A stretch of 64,000 nt of DNA from Pieris napi (GCF_905475465.1 NC_062258.1:806001-870000), one strand, 5' to 3'; numbered from the stretch's first letter, positions 21,657-34,025 are shown. The notes: generated from the sequence alone by a model not told the origin. Program-made: numbers and translations.

Positions 21657-22559
21657 TTAACAAATAAAAGTAATTCCACAGTTACGAACCCATACGTATT
21701 TAAAACCCTTATCGATTGCCAGCGCTTTCGCCTTTTTAAGAAGATACTTATTATCTGGGGTCAAATGCTCATTTACATAGAATCTTTTCGAATCCCCTGA
21801 CATTCCTATATCAGATGTATGGATTCCCCGTTTTTTACGTAAGCCAGATATTATTTTGTCTTTTATTTCGCGTGTTTTCAGGCGCACCACGATTGTTTTT
21901 GCTTTGCCTGGCATAGATTGCTTCGGCTGTATGCGGTTAGGAAATTCGATCTCATCATCCCGCAATACTACGTCTGCATGTTTTGCTATTGTTTTTACTA
22001 AGGCGCAAGTAGATTCATTCTTGGTTTGTGGCAGCCCAACAATCTCTAAATTGTTCATTCTGTTCCACTGTTGTTGCTTATTTATTTGGCATCGTAGTTC
22101 GTCTATAATAAAATTATTACTTTGAATATCATTCTTCAACTTATTTACTTCCTCTCTTAGACACTGAGTTTCCTTCAAGAAGGGGTTGATGAAAGAATTG
22201 ATCTCTTCCCTTATCTTGACAAAGAGAGACACTTTCAGTGACTCGAAGTGCCCAATTTTGGAATCAATAGCCTGGTTAATACCCTCAGTGATTAACTTTT
22301 GCAAATTGTCCCTCGATACGAAGCGGTCACAAAGCCCTGTATCCTTTTTATTGCGTCGTGTCGTTGCTGCTTGAACCTTGTCAAGAGAGGAACTCTGACC
22401 GCGATGTTCTCTGCGTGAACAAGGCGGACACGTCCAGGAATCGATTTCTACATCAGACGTTATATTCGCACACTTATTGTGACACCCTCTAAAGCATTTC
22501 GTACATCTGATTTGTTTGCTTACGTCTAGATCCCTGGAGCAAGCAATACACTTAGACAT
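21657..22559 (-). CDS. LINE C ORF1 protein (PHD finger, coiled coil)
   Basis: A 300-codon frame from ATG 22559. Residues 4-48 form a Cys4-His-Cys3 PHD-type zinc finger (CIACSRDLD, CTKCFRGCHNKC, WTCPPC). Residues about 75-170 are predicted coiled coil (REEVNKLKNDIQSNN). The last 120 residues resemble the RRM-like nucleic-acid-binding domain of insect LINE ORF1 proteins (MNNLEIVGLPQTKNES, KTIVVRLKTREIKDKI). ORF1 proteins coat the element RNA; the PHD finger may target chromatin, but that is inference. The usual C-terminal tail seems to be cut short after VWVRN, where the frame runs into a stop. The endonuclease ORF starts 280 bp downstream on the same strand. Confidence 0.85.
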   Translation of the reverse strand: MSKCIACSRDLDVSKQIRCTKCFRGCHNKCANITSDVEIDSWTCPPCSRREHRGQSSSLDKVQAATTRRNKKDTGLCDRFVSRDNLQKLITEGINQAIDSKIGHFESLKVSLFVKIREEINSFINPFLKETQCLREEVNKLKNDIQSNNFIIDELRCQINKQQQWNRMNNLEIVGLPQTKNESTCALVKTIAKHADVVLRDDEIEFPNRIQPKQSMPGKAKTIVVRLKTREIKDKIISGLRKKRGIHTSDIGMSGDSKRFYVNEHLTPDNKYLLKKAKALAIDKGFKYVWVRNCGITFIC

Positions 22560-23290
22560 TATGAAATATAACTATGATTATTCAAGTGTAGATTGATAAA
22601 AAAAAGAAAAACAAAATATATGTTACAAGACGTAATATTTGGATGGTAGTTATGTGTGCGTCGAGGTTCGATCCACAGCAACCACGTGCACGATGCTGTC
22701 AACAACTTGCCAAGTGCCAACCAACTATTTATTTGTATGCCGAATAAATCGTATAGAATACAAATTACGATTTAACGAAAATATTCTGTATGTTATACTT
22801 TAAGTACTTGATGACCACAAGACACTAATAAAATTCACTTCACTGTACTATTTCAGTTTTATGCAACGATTATACTGATATTTAACTACAGCCAAACGAG
22901 GAATGTCCAAGGCGGTATGGCGGTTAGCAAATTGATCAATCACGGCCTAATCACTGTAAATATCACTATTATTGATTGCTCACAAATTACGATGGAAAAC
23001 AGTTGCTTAATAGTTCCCTCGTTTCAACCCCTAATGCACTAAATCTATTTTTAATTCAAATTAATATACACAGGTGACATTAACTGTGCCGCGGTACCCG
23101 CAAAACTCTATAAATAATATAAATAATACTAACAACAAACTATTATAAATAATATAATATTTAATTATATTTTGATAGTTGCATGCTGATTTTACATCAG
23201 TAGAGCTCTTTGTAATTAACCCTTCTTATTTACAAAATTCATGCTAAATAAGTAATGTAATTATTATGACTTTACCTTATATTTGACCAA

Positions 23291-23364
23291 GCCTAGGCAT
23301 TGATCTAGAAAATATTCCTGCTGATCATAGACAGCAGGAATATTTTCTACATTAACGCCTAGGC
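23291..23364. repeat. 74-nt hairpin: 18-bp perfect inner stem, 8-bp outer stem
   Basis: TAGAAAATATTCCTGCTG (23306-23323) pairs perfectly with 23332-23349 around an 8-nt loop. After a symmetric 7/7-nt internal loop, GCCTAGGC (23291-23298) pairs with 23357-23364. A second hairpin (CAAGAAAGCGAA with TTCGCTTCTTG, one bulge) follows at 23383-23410. It could be a small-RNA precursor, a MITE relic or a template-switch duplication. Confidence 0.6.
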
Positions 23365-23907
23365 TCGTCGGTTAAAAGGACGGCAAGAAAGCGAAGTTTT
23401 CGCTTCTTGGTGCTATAAAAATCGTGGCACTGCAACTGTACTGATTAACCGATGCCGATAAAATTAAACTTAGGACTAAACATTTTCATGTAACTCATGG
23501 ATAATGTAGTTTTTAAGTTTATCCCTTACAAAAACAAATGAATGAAGCCTTTATTTACATGTAAATAACAAATGACAGTATTTTTTTACCAACCAGTTTT
23601 GTGGGCAAGATGTCTTCTGACATAGGCCTATATTTTCCGTTTCTTTCTATCCATTCTATTTACACACATAAAAATAATTAAATTTAAAGAAATTCAGATA
23701 AAAATTTAGAAACCTCCGTACCTCTTTAATTAGCTGTAAAAATCGAAATACATTTATTTATTTCCTATTTTTACAGTAACTTAACACTAATACAGTAGAA
23801 AACTTATTAATAATACAAGAACATAAAAGGAAACAAGAAAACATAAAACCGAAACCTTGCACTTCTTCTGAATTCAACCAGTGTGCAACTAAATATATCC
23901 GTCTCAC

Positions 23908-23945
23908 ATACAATAATAGTCAGTGTGTGCTGACTATTATTGTAT
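23908..23945. repeat. 15-bp perfect inverted repeat, 8-nt loop
   Basis: ATACAATAATAGTCA (23908-23922) and TGACTATTATTGTAT (23931-23945) are exact reverse complements. Origin unknown. Confidence 0.65.
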
Positions 23946-24377
23946 TAAATGACGCTTCTGTGAGTAAATTAAAAATTTGTACGTGCACATGTTTCTCTAC
24001 TTCAGTTAAAGCGTTGGAGACCTAAAAATTTCACTTTTTAGTCTCAACAGTTAGTTAGTAGAAGGTTCTTAAACAATATTAATTAACCTTTTTGTACCTG
24101 TATCACGAACAATACTTACAAAAGAATTAATAACATTATAATAATAACCCAGTGGCGTTCCAACACTAATGGCTGGCTAATTAGGTGATCAGCTTTCCGT
24201 GCCTGACACATGTTGTAAATTTTTGGTTTTGAGATACGCCGACAAGTTTCATTTGCGCCTATAGAAAATTAGACTAGTGCAACGCCGTGTTCGGACGCGT
24301 AGTTTAAGGGGTCGCAGCGAGCCACTGGGATAATACTGCTGCTAACATACGTTTATATAATAATAATACAATAGAAT

Positions 24378-24660
24378 GAGCAGTCTTGACCTAGTGGCTT
24401 CAGCGTGCGACTCTCATCCCGGAGGTCGTAGGTTCAATCCCCGGCTGCACCAATGGACTTTCTGTTTATGTGCGCATTCAATATTCACTCGAACGGTGAA
24501 GGAAAACATCGTGAGGAAACCGGCCTTCCTTAGACCCAACAGTCGAAGGCGTATGTCAGGCACAGAAGACTGATCACCTACTTGCCTATTCGAATGAAAA
24601 ATGATCATGAAACAGATTCAGAAACCTGAGGCCCAGACCTAAAGAGGTTGTGGCGGCGAA
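24378..24660 (+). mobile_element. tRNA-headed SINE, copy 1
   Basis: A tRNA-like head has box A (TGACCTAGTGGC) and box B (GGTTCAATCCCC), followed by the family body with GGTGAAGGAAAACATCGTGA, GATCACCTACTTGCC and the 3' motif GACCTAAAGAGGTTGTGGCG. It is transcribed by RNA polymerase III and mobilised by a LINE in trans. Box B has one change from copy 2. No target duplication was resolved. Confidence 0.85.
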
Positions 24661-25692
24661 TACGTGGTAATTGAGTCGAAATAAAGCGTAGGCGGTTCAA
24701 GTCTGAAAAGAAAAATAAGTAAGTAACAAGACGTCAAAATCTTTCGCGAAGTTTCTTAGAAATCAATAGTCTGTAGTCGAATCTGTAGGTGAATGGCATC
24801 ACTTTGTGATTTTATAAGATGATTATTATTTGCCCAATGCCAAGTGTAGACCTATTTGCAGTTATACCGACCCGAAACTAATTTTTCGGCAACGCAGTAC
24901 CTCAGGTAAAATGCAATGTGAAACCACTGAATCATGAAGGTGGTTATTAGGTAGCAGCTACAAAAGGACAAACAGAAAAGTTCCATCACAACTCTTTTTT
25001 GGCTAAATGCAGTGGTACAAACATATAGTTATGATGTTATATCTCAAAGCCGTATGATACAAGAGATGTATAAGGTATACCAAAGTATTACAATTGTACA
25101 GGGACAGTGCAAAAATAATATAATAGATTTCTTCAAAAAAACTAAGAAAACGTGTTATTATTAAGACACTATTTTTTATAAAACTAGATGATTAATTACT
25201 TTAGACAAGTCATATTTATTAAAATAAATGTTAAATATTAATAAAAAATTGGTGATGTAGGCTTCATACTATTCCAATTTTATTGTTTAATTCAACAAAC
25301 TTTCAACATAAATTACATAAAACACCTTTGTAATTAATATTTCTGATTCCGTTTTTCTATTCGCTGATTGCATTTAATTCGTAATACCCTCTCATACCAC
25401 TTGTATATCCCCAATGCTATTACACGATACTGTGCCTGAAGGCAAAGCCATGTTGACACATCGTTCAATCCGAGCTCCCTGTAACATGTCAACGTCAAAG
25501 GTAGAATATCGGATATTAATTTGACACATCGATAACTATAGTAACATCAAACGTTTTGAAAACAAATACATGTATGTATAAGCTGCTATTGACCACTAGG
25601 TGTTATGACTGGTTATTTTGTTGTAACGACATTATTAAATGGTTGTTTGTAAATGTTTATTGATTATTATTTAAGTATAGGCTTGGCATATA
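24661..25692. other. Non-coding
   Basis: AT-rich; no coding or RNA signal recognised. The left target duplication of SINE copy 2 (TTGGCATATA) is at 25683-25692. Confidence 0.5.
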
Positions 25693-25987
25693 GAGCAGTG
25701 TCGGCCTAGTGGCTTCAGTGTGCGTCTTTCATACCTGAGGTCGTAGGTTCGATCCCCGGCTGTGCACCAATTGACTTTCTTTCTATGTGCGCATTTAAGA
25801 TTTGCTCGAACGGTGAAGGAAAACATCGTGAGGAAACCGACATGTCTTTGACCCAAACAGTCGACGGCGTGTGTCAAGCACTGGAGGCTGATCACCTACT
25901 TGCCTATTAGATTTAAAAATGGTCATGAAACAGATTCAGAAATCTTAGGCCTTGACCTAAAGAGGTTGTAGCGCCACTGACTTTTTT
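25693..25987 (+). mobile_element. tRNA-headed SINE, copy 2, with 10-bp target duplication
   Basis: Same family as 24378-24660. Box A GGCCTAGTGGC and box B GGTTCGATCCCC are intact, the body is complete and it ends in a T-run after GTTGTAGCGCCACTGAC. TTGGCATATA flanks it at 25683-25692 and 25988-25997, so the insertion is full length with clear ends. Confidence 0.9.
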
Positions 25988-26133
25988 TTGGCATATACAG
26001 TACATTACAGTTCTAATACCTATCACTGTTAAAATGGTTAGTGATAGAGATAAAATGAATCGAGTGAGCCATTACGGCTAAGACGCTTGGTGAAAATACT
26101 GACTGAGAGACTTGAGAATTGTCTGTACACAGA

Positions 26134-26290
26134 CTAGCTGCCCCCGCGAACTTCGTTTCTTAATGTGATTTTACTTAGCCTACCTTTTAAGAACCAAAAT
26201 GGAACATTTTGCTATGCTACCCCAGACTGTTCGGTTTTTTGGAATGAAAACTTTTTAGGCTTTTCTGTGAATTGTCTCTGTATAAACCTC
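26134..26290 (-). mobile_element. Decayed Helitron 3' end
   Basis: ACTAGCTGCCCCCGCGAAC at 26133 matches the 3' terminus of the Helitron at 2012 (A/CTAG plus the CCCGCGACTTCG stem), with changes that weaken the hairpin. The following 150 bp is AT-rich and resembles the family only loosely. The 5' end is not found. Confidence 0.5.
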
Positions 26291-26445
26291 AGAGTTCAAG
26301 TCATAAGATTTTAATTAACAAATAAAAAATAGGGGTTGATCGTAGAGGGATGAAAATTAAGGGTTGTATGTATTTTTGTATGCTATATTAAATTAAGACT
26401 ATGGCAAGGTTTAGATAAATTATTGTAGATAGAAATTGTTTTCAG

Positions 26446-26595
26446 CTTACATGGAATCCTCCTTCCTATTCTGTATGGGAGACGAAATGAATGCCTTATA
26501 CAGATTCTTACCAGCAATACGTACTCTCCAACGCATGAGTCGACTGAAGAAGAAGGGCAAAGTCCGGTTAAAAATTAAAAACTTTAGATTTATAA
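26446..26595 (+). CDS. Candidate internal host exon, function unknown
   Basis: The segment follows an acceptor (TTGTTTTCAG, AG at 26444-26445) and ends at a donor (ATAA/GTGAGTTTC, GT at 26596). It is 150 nt, phase 1 at both ends, and open throughout. It encodes YMESSFLFCMGDEMNALYRF, then a strongly basic stretch LKKKGKVRLKIKNFRF. If the donor is not used the frame runs to a stop at 26631. I recognise no family, and no neighbouring exon can be joined with confidence. The splice signals and symmetric phase argue for a real exon, but chance is possible. Confidence 0.35.
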
Positions 26596-26633
26596 GTGAG
26601 TTTCGTCCCGGACGCCCTAATTTTATGGGATAA

Positions 26634-27599
26634 ATATATATCTAATACGAAATTGTTTTAGTATATTATTTAAAATTCATCTATTTTTAATTTTCAATTT
26701 CCGTCTGATCTGTTTTAGTAACGTCAAAATCAAGTTTTTAAATGGACAGTGTGGGTGACATCCAGTGTAATTGTTTCGGGATGGCGACTGGTAAATTAAT
26801 CTAGGCGTTCGTCGAACTTAATTAAATCACACAAAGCAAAATTGATGTGAGTTTTATAATATTGAGTTAGTATTTGTTGGAAATTCTGTGAACTAGGGTT
26901 TTAATAAAAGCGTATTCGCTTTTTGAAATTTCTCAAATTATAAAGTGACAACAAATTTTCATTGTATGGTCTTCGAAACTGGTGTTATTAGTGAAACTTA
27001 CACTCATCTGTTGATACAAACATACAGATGTTTAAGTACATATTTTGTCTAAGTCTGTGAAGGGCGTGTAATAAAAACGGATATGGCTAGTGCATCCTGC
27101 CTAGAGCGAATATGTATGGGTATGCACTTCCTGCACGAAGGAGTACACTAAAAATAGGTGTAGTTAAAACTGAAGCGACACCAACTGAATCTACGGCTAC
27201 ACTGGTATAACGTTAGACCCTGAAACGCACTTACAAAGTTACTCCGACCGCTAAGTGTCCTTAGTTACTTAGGCCTGAGTCAGGAAGACTGATCGAGGAT
27301 CATATATTGAGGTCGGAGGAAGCGCACAAATTCTTCCACAGGACCCAGGTTTAACATTTTAATAACCCTTCGTGACGACGGTTTTGGTTCAAGAAAATGT
27401 TTTTGTTACGATAAAATCAAATTACTGAAAAAAATATTTGTTTAGAAAACAAAATAGAATTAATTAACGTCGACGTGAGATCACTTTTACAGACGAAGAC
27501 ATAAAAGTATTTTCAAATCCTCTTATAATTGGCGCGTAAGTGCTCGATCGATGTATAAGATTCTTTGAATTGTTAAAAATTAGAGTTATTAATGTTTAA
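26634..27599. other. Non-coding
   Basis: No recognisable gene or repeat structure; mixed AT-rich sequence. Confidence 0.45.
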
Positions 27600-28812
27600 T
27601 GTTTAAAGAACTTTATTTCTCATTACAAAAATTATTTTTTATTTACATGAGAAATTTAATATTAAGTATATACGAACGAGATACACGTCGTCATCAGCTA
27701 ACCCAATTTTATTCTAATGGACCCATTCTGATGTGTGTCTTTAATGCCCTTTTGAACTGATCAAACACGCTAATGTTACGAACCTTAGACGGCAACCGAT
27801 TAAACAATTGCACACCCTCATACCTAATAGATCTCTTTAAATAATTTGTGCGCGGCTTTGGCAAGATAAGCAAACTCGCTCGACGAGTATTGCGTGTAGT
27901 GGTGTATTTGATTTTATTAAATGATAAGTTACTATGTAGAGAGTTATTTAAATTTTTTTTAATAAGGATACAGGTGCTATAAACATATAGTTGTTTAATC
28001 GTCATAATTTTAGTTTCTTGGTAGATTTTATTAGTAGGTGTTAAAAAATTGTATCTGAATAGTGCTTTTATTAATTTATTTTGTAGTGTTTGTATTGTAG
28101 AAATTTTGTTTTTGCATGCTGTACCCCATATTTCAATTAGGTATATGAAATGTGGCTTGACTAAACAATTATAGATCAAATGACGTACAGATTGCGGAAT
28201 GCATTTAGATATTGACCAAAATCTGCCTATAAGTGATTTTAGTTTGGTAATTATGTGTGATATATGAAAGTTCCATTTTAAATTTGTATCTATTCTAAGA
28301 CCCAGATATTTCTCCCATTTTTTGTTATTGATTTCAACATCTTGAACTTTAAGCGGTTGAAAGATAGGAATGAGTTTATTTGTTGCCTTGAATATTACAT
28401 AAGATGTTTTTGAAATATTAATTGTTAGAAGATTTTGTTGAAACCAAGAAGATAGAACATTTAGGTCTGATTGAGCTTGAGCAACCAAAGTCTGGATATT
28501 TGAACCAAAGTAAAATAAGCAGGTGTCATCAGCGTAGAGAGTGATTCGGCCGTGTAAACCGAGTTCGTGAATGTTGTTAATATATATTAAAAATAACAAT
28601 GGACCTAATATAGATCCTTGTGGGACGCCGCATGTTATTGGTATTTCTGAACTTTGAGCATTACCTATTTTTACTATCTGGGTTCTGTTTGATAGATAAG
28701 ATTTGAATAATTGTAGTGCACAATCTTTTATTCCTATGCATTCTAATTTTTTAAGCAATAAGTTGTGGCTTACGGTGTCAAACGCTTTTTTCAGATCAAT
28801 AAAGACCTCCAA
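27600..28812 (-). mobile_element. LINE D: 5'-truncated LINE
   Basis: A minus-strand LINE remnant whose 3' end at about 27600 reads GAGAAATAAAGTTCTTT on the minus strand. Its 5' truncation is at about 28812, inside the RT. No target duplication was resolved. Confidence 0.8.
27709..28812 (-). pseudogene. LINE D reverse transcriptase (367 codons, N-terminus missing)
   Basis: An uninterrupted minus-strand frame begins in the palm at FIDLKKAFDTVSH and contains CGVPQGSILGPLLFLIYIN, the catalytic YADDTCL, a thumb region and a C-terminal domain ending in GVQLFNRLPSKVRN. It belongs to the Jockey/CR1 group but is distinct from LINEs A-C. The fingers region, endonuclease and ORF1 are missing, so it cannot move. 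Lack of stops suggests a fairly recent insertion. The true coding start is not present; the frame begins at the truncation. Confidence 0.88.
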
Positions 28813-29879
28813 TTATCCTTACAAATTGGAAAATAAGTCCCTCATTAGCGCCCGGCTATAAACTCGATATAATCCAACACTATTGAACGTATTTAGTATA
28901 GTTTCACCATTGTTAGTGTGATTTCTAAGAACGGGTAACGTATATAGTTCGATATACTTATGTAAATTGACTGAATGTTAAAACTTTTGTTGAAGAGGTT
29001 GCAGAATCATAATATATTATGCTAAAATAAACGATTACATGAAAGCTACGGGTGGAATCTAGTTAAATGTTTATGTCTAATATGAAATCTTATTTGTCAA
29101 TGGATTTGTAAGTTATAGGAATAGTTTCAATCTCCGGCCACAATTTCCAGAGCGTCAAGAGCGGAAGGTACCTTTTAGAGGTATTTTCTTGAAAAACCTT
29201 ATGTTTCATAACCATCACAGTCACACACAGTCTTACTGGAAGGATTGGCTATATAAACAATATATTATGTAGCGATTTTACTACACTAATAACATAACGA
29301 CTTTGCGCCACGGTGATATCGTCGTTTTTTACATGGATGCAACAACTTGTCGTTTTTTACAAGTCCGTCGGCATAACGCAATCTATTGCCGCGAGGTTGC
29401 AATGCAATTTTATAATTTGGCTATATTTCAACAAGCTCTAATCATATTGTCGAATAGACTGTGAACTTTAGGACATGTATGTACACCTCATCATTTAGCA
29501 AGGCTTCGCTTTGTTGAAAGTAATATTTGTGTTTAGTAAAATAAGTGATAGACATAATTTTAGTACTAGAAATAAAGATAAAATAGCTCAACCATCTTTC
29601 AGATTAGCCAAAATTCAAACATCATTTATGGGGTACTGTGTAAAATGATACAATAAAATGCCTTGTGACATATTAAAACTAAATGAACGAAAATTTAAAT
29701 GTCTTATCAAAAGTACACTTTGTTAACAAGCATATTACAAATTAGAGGATTATATTCAAGATAAGAATGCTTGGAAACATGCATTCTGCTCCATAGGACA
29801 ATCATAGACCCTGGACAAAATCAAATTGGTTGCTGATTTTTTGCTTTTACATACTTATGTTATTTTTATTTTATAATAC
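28813..29879. other. Non-coding
   Basis: AT-rich; nothing recognised on either strand. Confidence 0.45.
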
Positions 29880-32050
29880 TACAAAATGTAATTATAATAT
29901 ACTTAATAATTTATTTACATTTCCTAAATTATTGTGGACGTAAAGTTACTAATTACGGCGATATCTTAAGTATATTAACCATTTAAAAATTCGTGACCAT
30001 AAATCTTAAAGATGCCTTGAATTGCCAATTTTTTTAATTATTTTTCTGCCAACATCTTAGATTTTTTGATTGACCTTACATTAAAATATCTGCCTGTTAA
30101 TATGCTGTTATATTCAATGCATATGTTTTGTGTAATTATCTTAAGTGAATTCACAAATGGCTAGATTCCTAATAATTGACTACAGGGCGTTATGTAAAAT
30201 ATTTCTATATATGTACATGAAGGTAGCACAGCTATTTATATAAAATTTTGATTTCTCTGTTAAATCTTTAGTAATCTGTGAAAATTATATATTATATAGT
30301 ATTTTCTATAATTGCTTTAAAATACCTATCATATTATATTATTATTTGATCTATGTGAACTGACAAGAATAAGTTATAAAGGCAAAAAGAAAAAATCAAA
30401 TAGCCAATCTGACAATTTCCACCGTATTGATAAAAAAATAAATTAATCAACCGAAACATTGTAGTTTAGCGTAAACTCAATTAGATAGAAAGAGATGAGT
30501 ACTTTAGATATAAAATACTTAATTGCAATTAGACTCATATAGTTTTTATAAATAAGGTGTCCAACGGCAGCCTCAGGTAACGAGACTATAAATAGAAATG
30601 GATTTAAGTTTGAAAAATATACAGAATCTGTGAAATTATACAACTTTTGCCGCTTTGACATTTTATTTTTATCTAGAGCTTCTCGTAATGGACCGTAGAA
30701 AGTGGGCTAAAACTAGTATTTTAATTAATAGTTCTAGTCAGTGCTTAAGAGATTGGCTAGTTGTAGTTTAAAATATCCTATTTTATTTCTAGATACTATT
30801 TTTTATTTTAGTTATGAGGCATTTTACGATTTACAAATATCTACAAGTATTTTTTCATGTTCCAACATACTATCTACGGCTGCCGGATAGACTGCGTTTT
30901 AGACAACTATATACAGAGACAGAGGTTGATAAAGAGAGACGAATCTTATTTCGGCCATACAATGCGCAGGGGCGATGAGAACTTGAAGAAACTGATCGTG
31001 GTTGGTAACACAGAAGGCAAAGGAAAGGCACGTGGCCGTTCACCAAGCAGATGGACCGATCAAGTGAAAAACTCATCTACCTCAAATCTGTAATAAGGGA
31101 GGCGCTGGACAGAAACCGGTGTAAAACGATAGTCCGTTCCAGATGCTTCGTTGTTGATCTAACCGCGTAACCGGCGTAAGACCTAAGACTGCTATTGATA
31201 ATAGATCTTTATATAGAACTTTGGTTTAAATGCTTTGAATTGTTCTCCTGGCGTTAAGCACGAACCCATTTCGTAAGTGTATATATGATTAATCAGCAAA
31301 TTGGTCGGAAACTAAAATTCGTATCAAGATCTTATCTTAAAACAAATTCGATTGATCTTGTACTAACTTTGTGTTACGACTTTTAAAGCGTAAGCGCAAG
31401 AGTGCAGAACATTTTTGGTCCTCGCCAACCGCTACAAATGAGTCATACTCAGCGTCAAATCATAAGCAAAGCAACGCTTAAATTATCTTTAAGGTATTAC
31501 AAAGTTTAAAACCCTGTTAATCCTAAAGAATTATAGAGTAAACTTTATTTACACAATTCAATTTCTTATTTATTTACACATAGGAAATATATGTATAGTT
31601 TTGTTAGAGATTACTGGCTAAGAATTTTGACAACAATTTTGGCCAAAGTGTAGCCTTATTTAAATGATAACTGGTATTATACAAGTTACGAAGGACCCCG
31701 TCCTCCGCCCCTCACAGTGTATTCCAACCAACATATCATGAATCCTTCACGACACTAATCTATTTATGTATATACACAAATACACAGTGATCAGTGAGAT
31801 TTACCCAAGTTTTTCTTTTTAGCTACCTTTCTTAATTCATACACATATTATACTCGTAGTCTAGTGAATAATAAATAAAACCTTTTTATAATTACAAACT
31901 ATGGTATTTGTATGTATATTCTATCTATTCATTACCCTATTTCTATCTATTAGCAATTTTAATGAGAATTAGAAACACGATGAAAACAAATTAAGATATA
32001 TATTATTATAAAATTAAGTGTATCAAGAAAAGCAAATACCCAATTTCATG
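29880..32050 (+). repeat. Duplicated segment, copy 1 (empty sites for gypsy and LINE F)
   Basis: Blocks such as TATTTACATTTCCTAAATTA, TTAAAATATCTGCCTGTT, CTGACAA...CACCGTATTGAT, AACTTTTGCCGCTTTGA, TGGACC-TAGAAAGTGGGCTAAAA and TTTCTATCTATYAGCAATTT recur in the same order at 33250-38080. Copy 1 lacks the gypsy and LINE insertions but has about 900 bp extra (about 30985-31890) with an RTE fragment. The segments are old: identity looks around 80% by eye. Confidence 0.8.
30890..31110 (+). pseudogene. RTE-type LINE, C-terminal coding fragment
   Basis: The frame reads RRDESYFGHTMRRGDENL, then KGKARGRSPSRWTDQVK, the C-terminal signature of RTE-class LINE proteins (R-R-x-x-Y-F-G-H...G-R-R-x-x-R-W-x-D). 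About 70 residues remain, fused to unrelated upstream sequence of the duplicated segment. No RT core is present. Confidence 0.7.
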
Positions 32051-33249
32051 AAAGCTCTTTTTAAATATCATTAATTATTAATCTTATTTAGATAGTTATC
32101 TACATGACAGCACCACAGAATAAACTCGCTCATAGCCTTAGGGCTTCTTGCAAATACTTGCAGAAAACAAAAATATAGGTAGATAGATACCTATATTTTT
32201 TTTTATTAAATTTTAAAATAACAACTTTAATTCGAATGCTTATTATTTAAAACTGAGCAAATTATACTAATATTTACAAGTGAGTTTTTGGTTTAGTATT
32301 TTATGTTTTTGTATTTTTTTTTTCTTTTTTTCTGTGGGTTTATCTTCTAAATTAATCACCAATCTTATTTAAACTAATATATAAATTCATCGCTAGATCG
32401 ATTAATTAAATAATTAATTAGAATTATTTAGATAATTAATTAAATTTTAAAATCACAATTTTAATTCGAATGCATTATTGTATATAACACCACTATTCAA
32501 TATGAGCATATTAATCTAAAGATGACTTTTTGGTACTGATAAAGTTATATTTTTGAACCTAACACCTTGTTTGAACTTAAAATATTGTTTTGTTTTATGT
32601 TATTTCACTATTACGCATGTTATTATAAGAATTAATGCGCAGTTATTTAATAGCGGTTGTATTGGTTGGATTTTACTGTTAAACTCGTTCATATAATTTT
32701 TTTTATCTTACCAATTCTACAATAATTGATGTTTATATAATACCTTGAAGAGTAAATTTTATAATAAGCGTTGGACAGGAGTGGAATTGTTTTTTAGCGT
32801 TAAATCGGTCGTGTTTTTTGGTCGCACATGCCAGTCTATAATTTAATAATTCAGTGTCTTATATACAATTCACAACTATTATTTATATACACATTTTATA
32901 TCTTAAATACATGCAAAAATTAAATCCTACGAAACTATTATTGCTATTTCAAAATTAATTGTAAAAAACTAAAACATTGAAGTCGTCCTTATATTCTTCT
33001 ACGCACATAATACAATGCTACGGCGTAGCGCGTAGCAGCGTAGAGTAATATAATGTCGTAGTTTAGAAAGCTTTGTGTGCCTGAAAAAGAACGTTTGTAG
33101 AAAGAAAATATAACAATTACTAAAAATTGGACCTATACTCCTGTACCACAAACACATCAGTAAATTGCAGTAACGCCATTCTAATGTGATTATACATATA
33201 CTATGCACGATATGCTCGTGCGTCTACTCTTATATAACTCCTGTATTTC
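32051..33249. other. AT-rich non-coding
   Basis: Very AT-rich; includes an ATTAATTAAATAATTAATT stretch near 32400. No gene recognised. Confidence 0.5.
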
Positions 33250-34025
33250 CCATATTATTTATTGTACATACCATATAATATACTAGTTATTTACATTTCC
33301 TAAATTAATAATTGAATTGCCATTTTTTTTATAAAATTTTTCTGCCAACTAATAAAGTAAATTTTTATTGACCTTAAATTAAAATATCTGCCTGTTTATA
33401 TGCTGTTCTTGACTATTTTTTTACATAGTACAGTATTAGTGGATAAGCACAATCGATACAACTGGTATTTAATAACATAAACTTTCCTAAAAAATTGTAT
33501 TATCAAATTTATTTAAAGATTATTTGTTTTTATATAAAATTAAAAATTCAAATATTTTTAATTATGATCTACGAAAATTTACATTATTTTCTATGATTGC
33601 TTTAAAATGCATATCATATTATTATTTGATGTATCAGAACTGACAAAAATAAGGTTTAAATGCAGAAAAAAAATCAAAAAACCATTCTGACAATTTTCAC
33701 CGTATTGATAAAAAATAAATAAATCAACCAAAACGTTGAAGCATCTTTCTCTTTTCATTTGCATTTTCATTGCAGCGTAAACAAAATAAGATTTAAGAGA
33801 CGAGTAATTTAGTTAAAAATACATAAGTGCAATTAGACTGATATAGTTTTTATGAATTAGGTGTCCAAGGGCAGCCAAAGATAACGAGACTACGAACTTT
33901 TTATTAATAAAATATACAGAATCTATGGAACTAAACCAAAACAAATTCCTATAGTTTTTTGATTACAGAATAGATTATAACGATCTCAGATTATACTACA
34001 TATAATACATAACTTTTGCCGCTTT

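Larger units (their letters stand above)
13262..22600 (-). mobile_element. LINE C: Jockey/CR1-group retrotransposon, interrupted by LINE A
   Basis: A minus-strand non-LTR retrotransposon. The 3' end is near 13262 (plus-strand TATTTATTTGTTTATTTGC, so an AAATAAACAAATA tail on minus). ORF1 with a PHD finger is at 22559-21657 and the endonuclease starts at 21377. The endonuclease is cut at about 20918 by the plus-strand LINE A and resumes at about 15940, followed by linker and RT down to 13507. Upstream of 22559 a 5' UTR of unknown length remains, so the copy is close to full length. It has several frameshifts and is the oldest layer of the nest. Confidence 0.85.
22601..24375. other. Non-coding, with three hairpins
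   Basis: Includes the likely 5' UTR of LINE C to perhaps 22760, then AT-rich sequence without coding signals. Strong inverted repeats lie at 23291-23364, 23383-23410 and 23908-23945. Confidence 0.55.

Noticed and set aside
24378..25987. Two open frames over the SINEs read as small proteins
   Set aside because: They are translations of the tRNA-like head and body of a SINE family; both copies share them in the same relative place.
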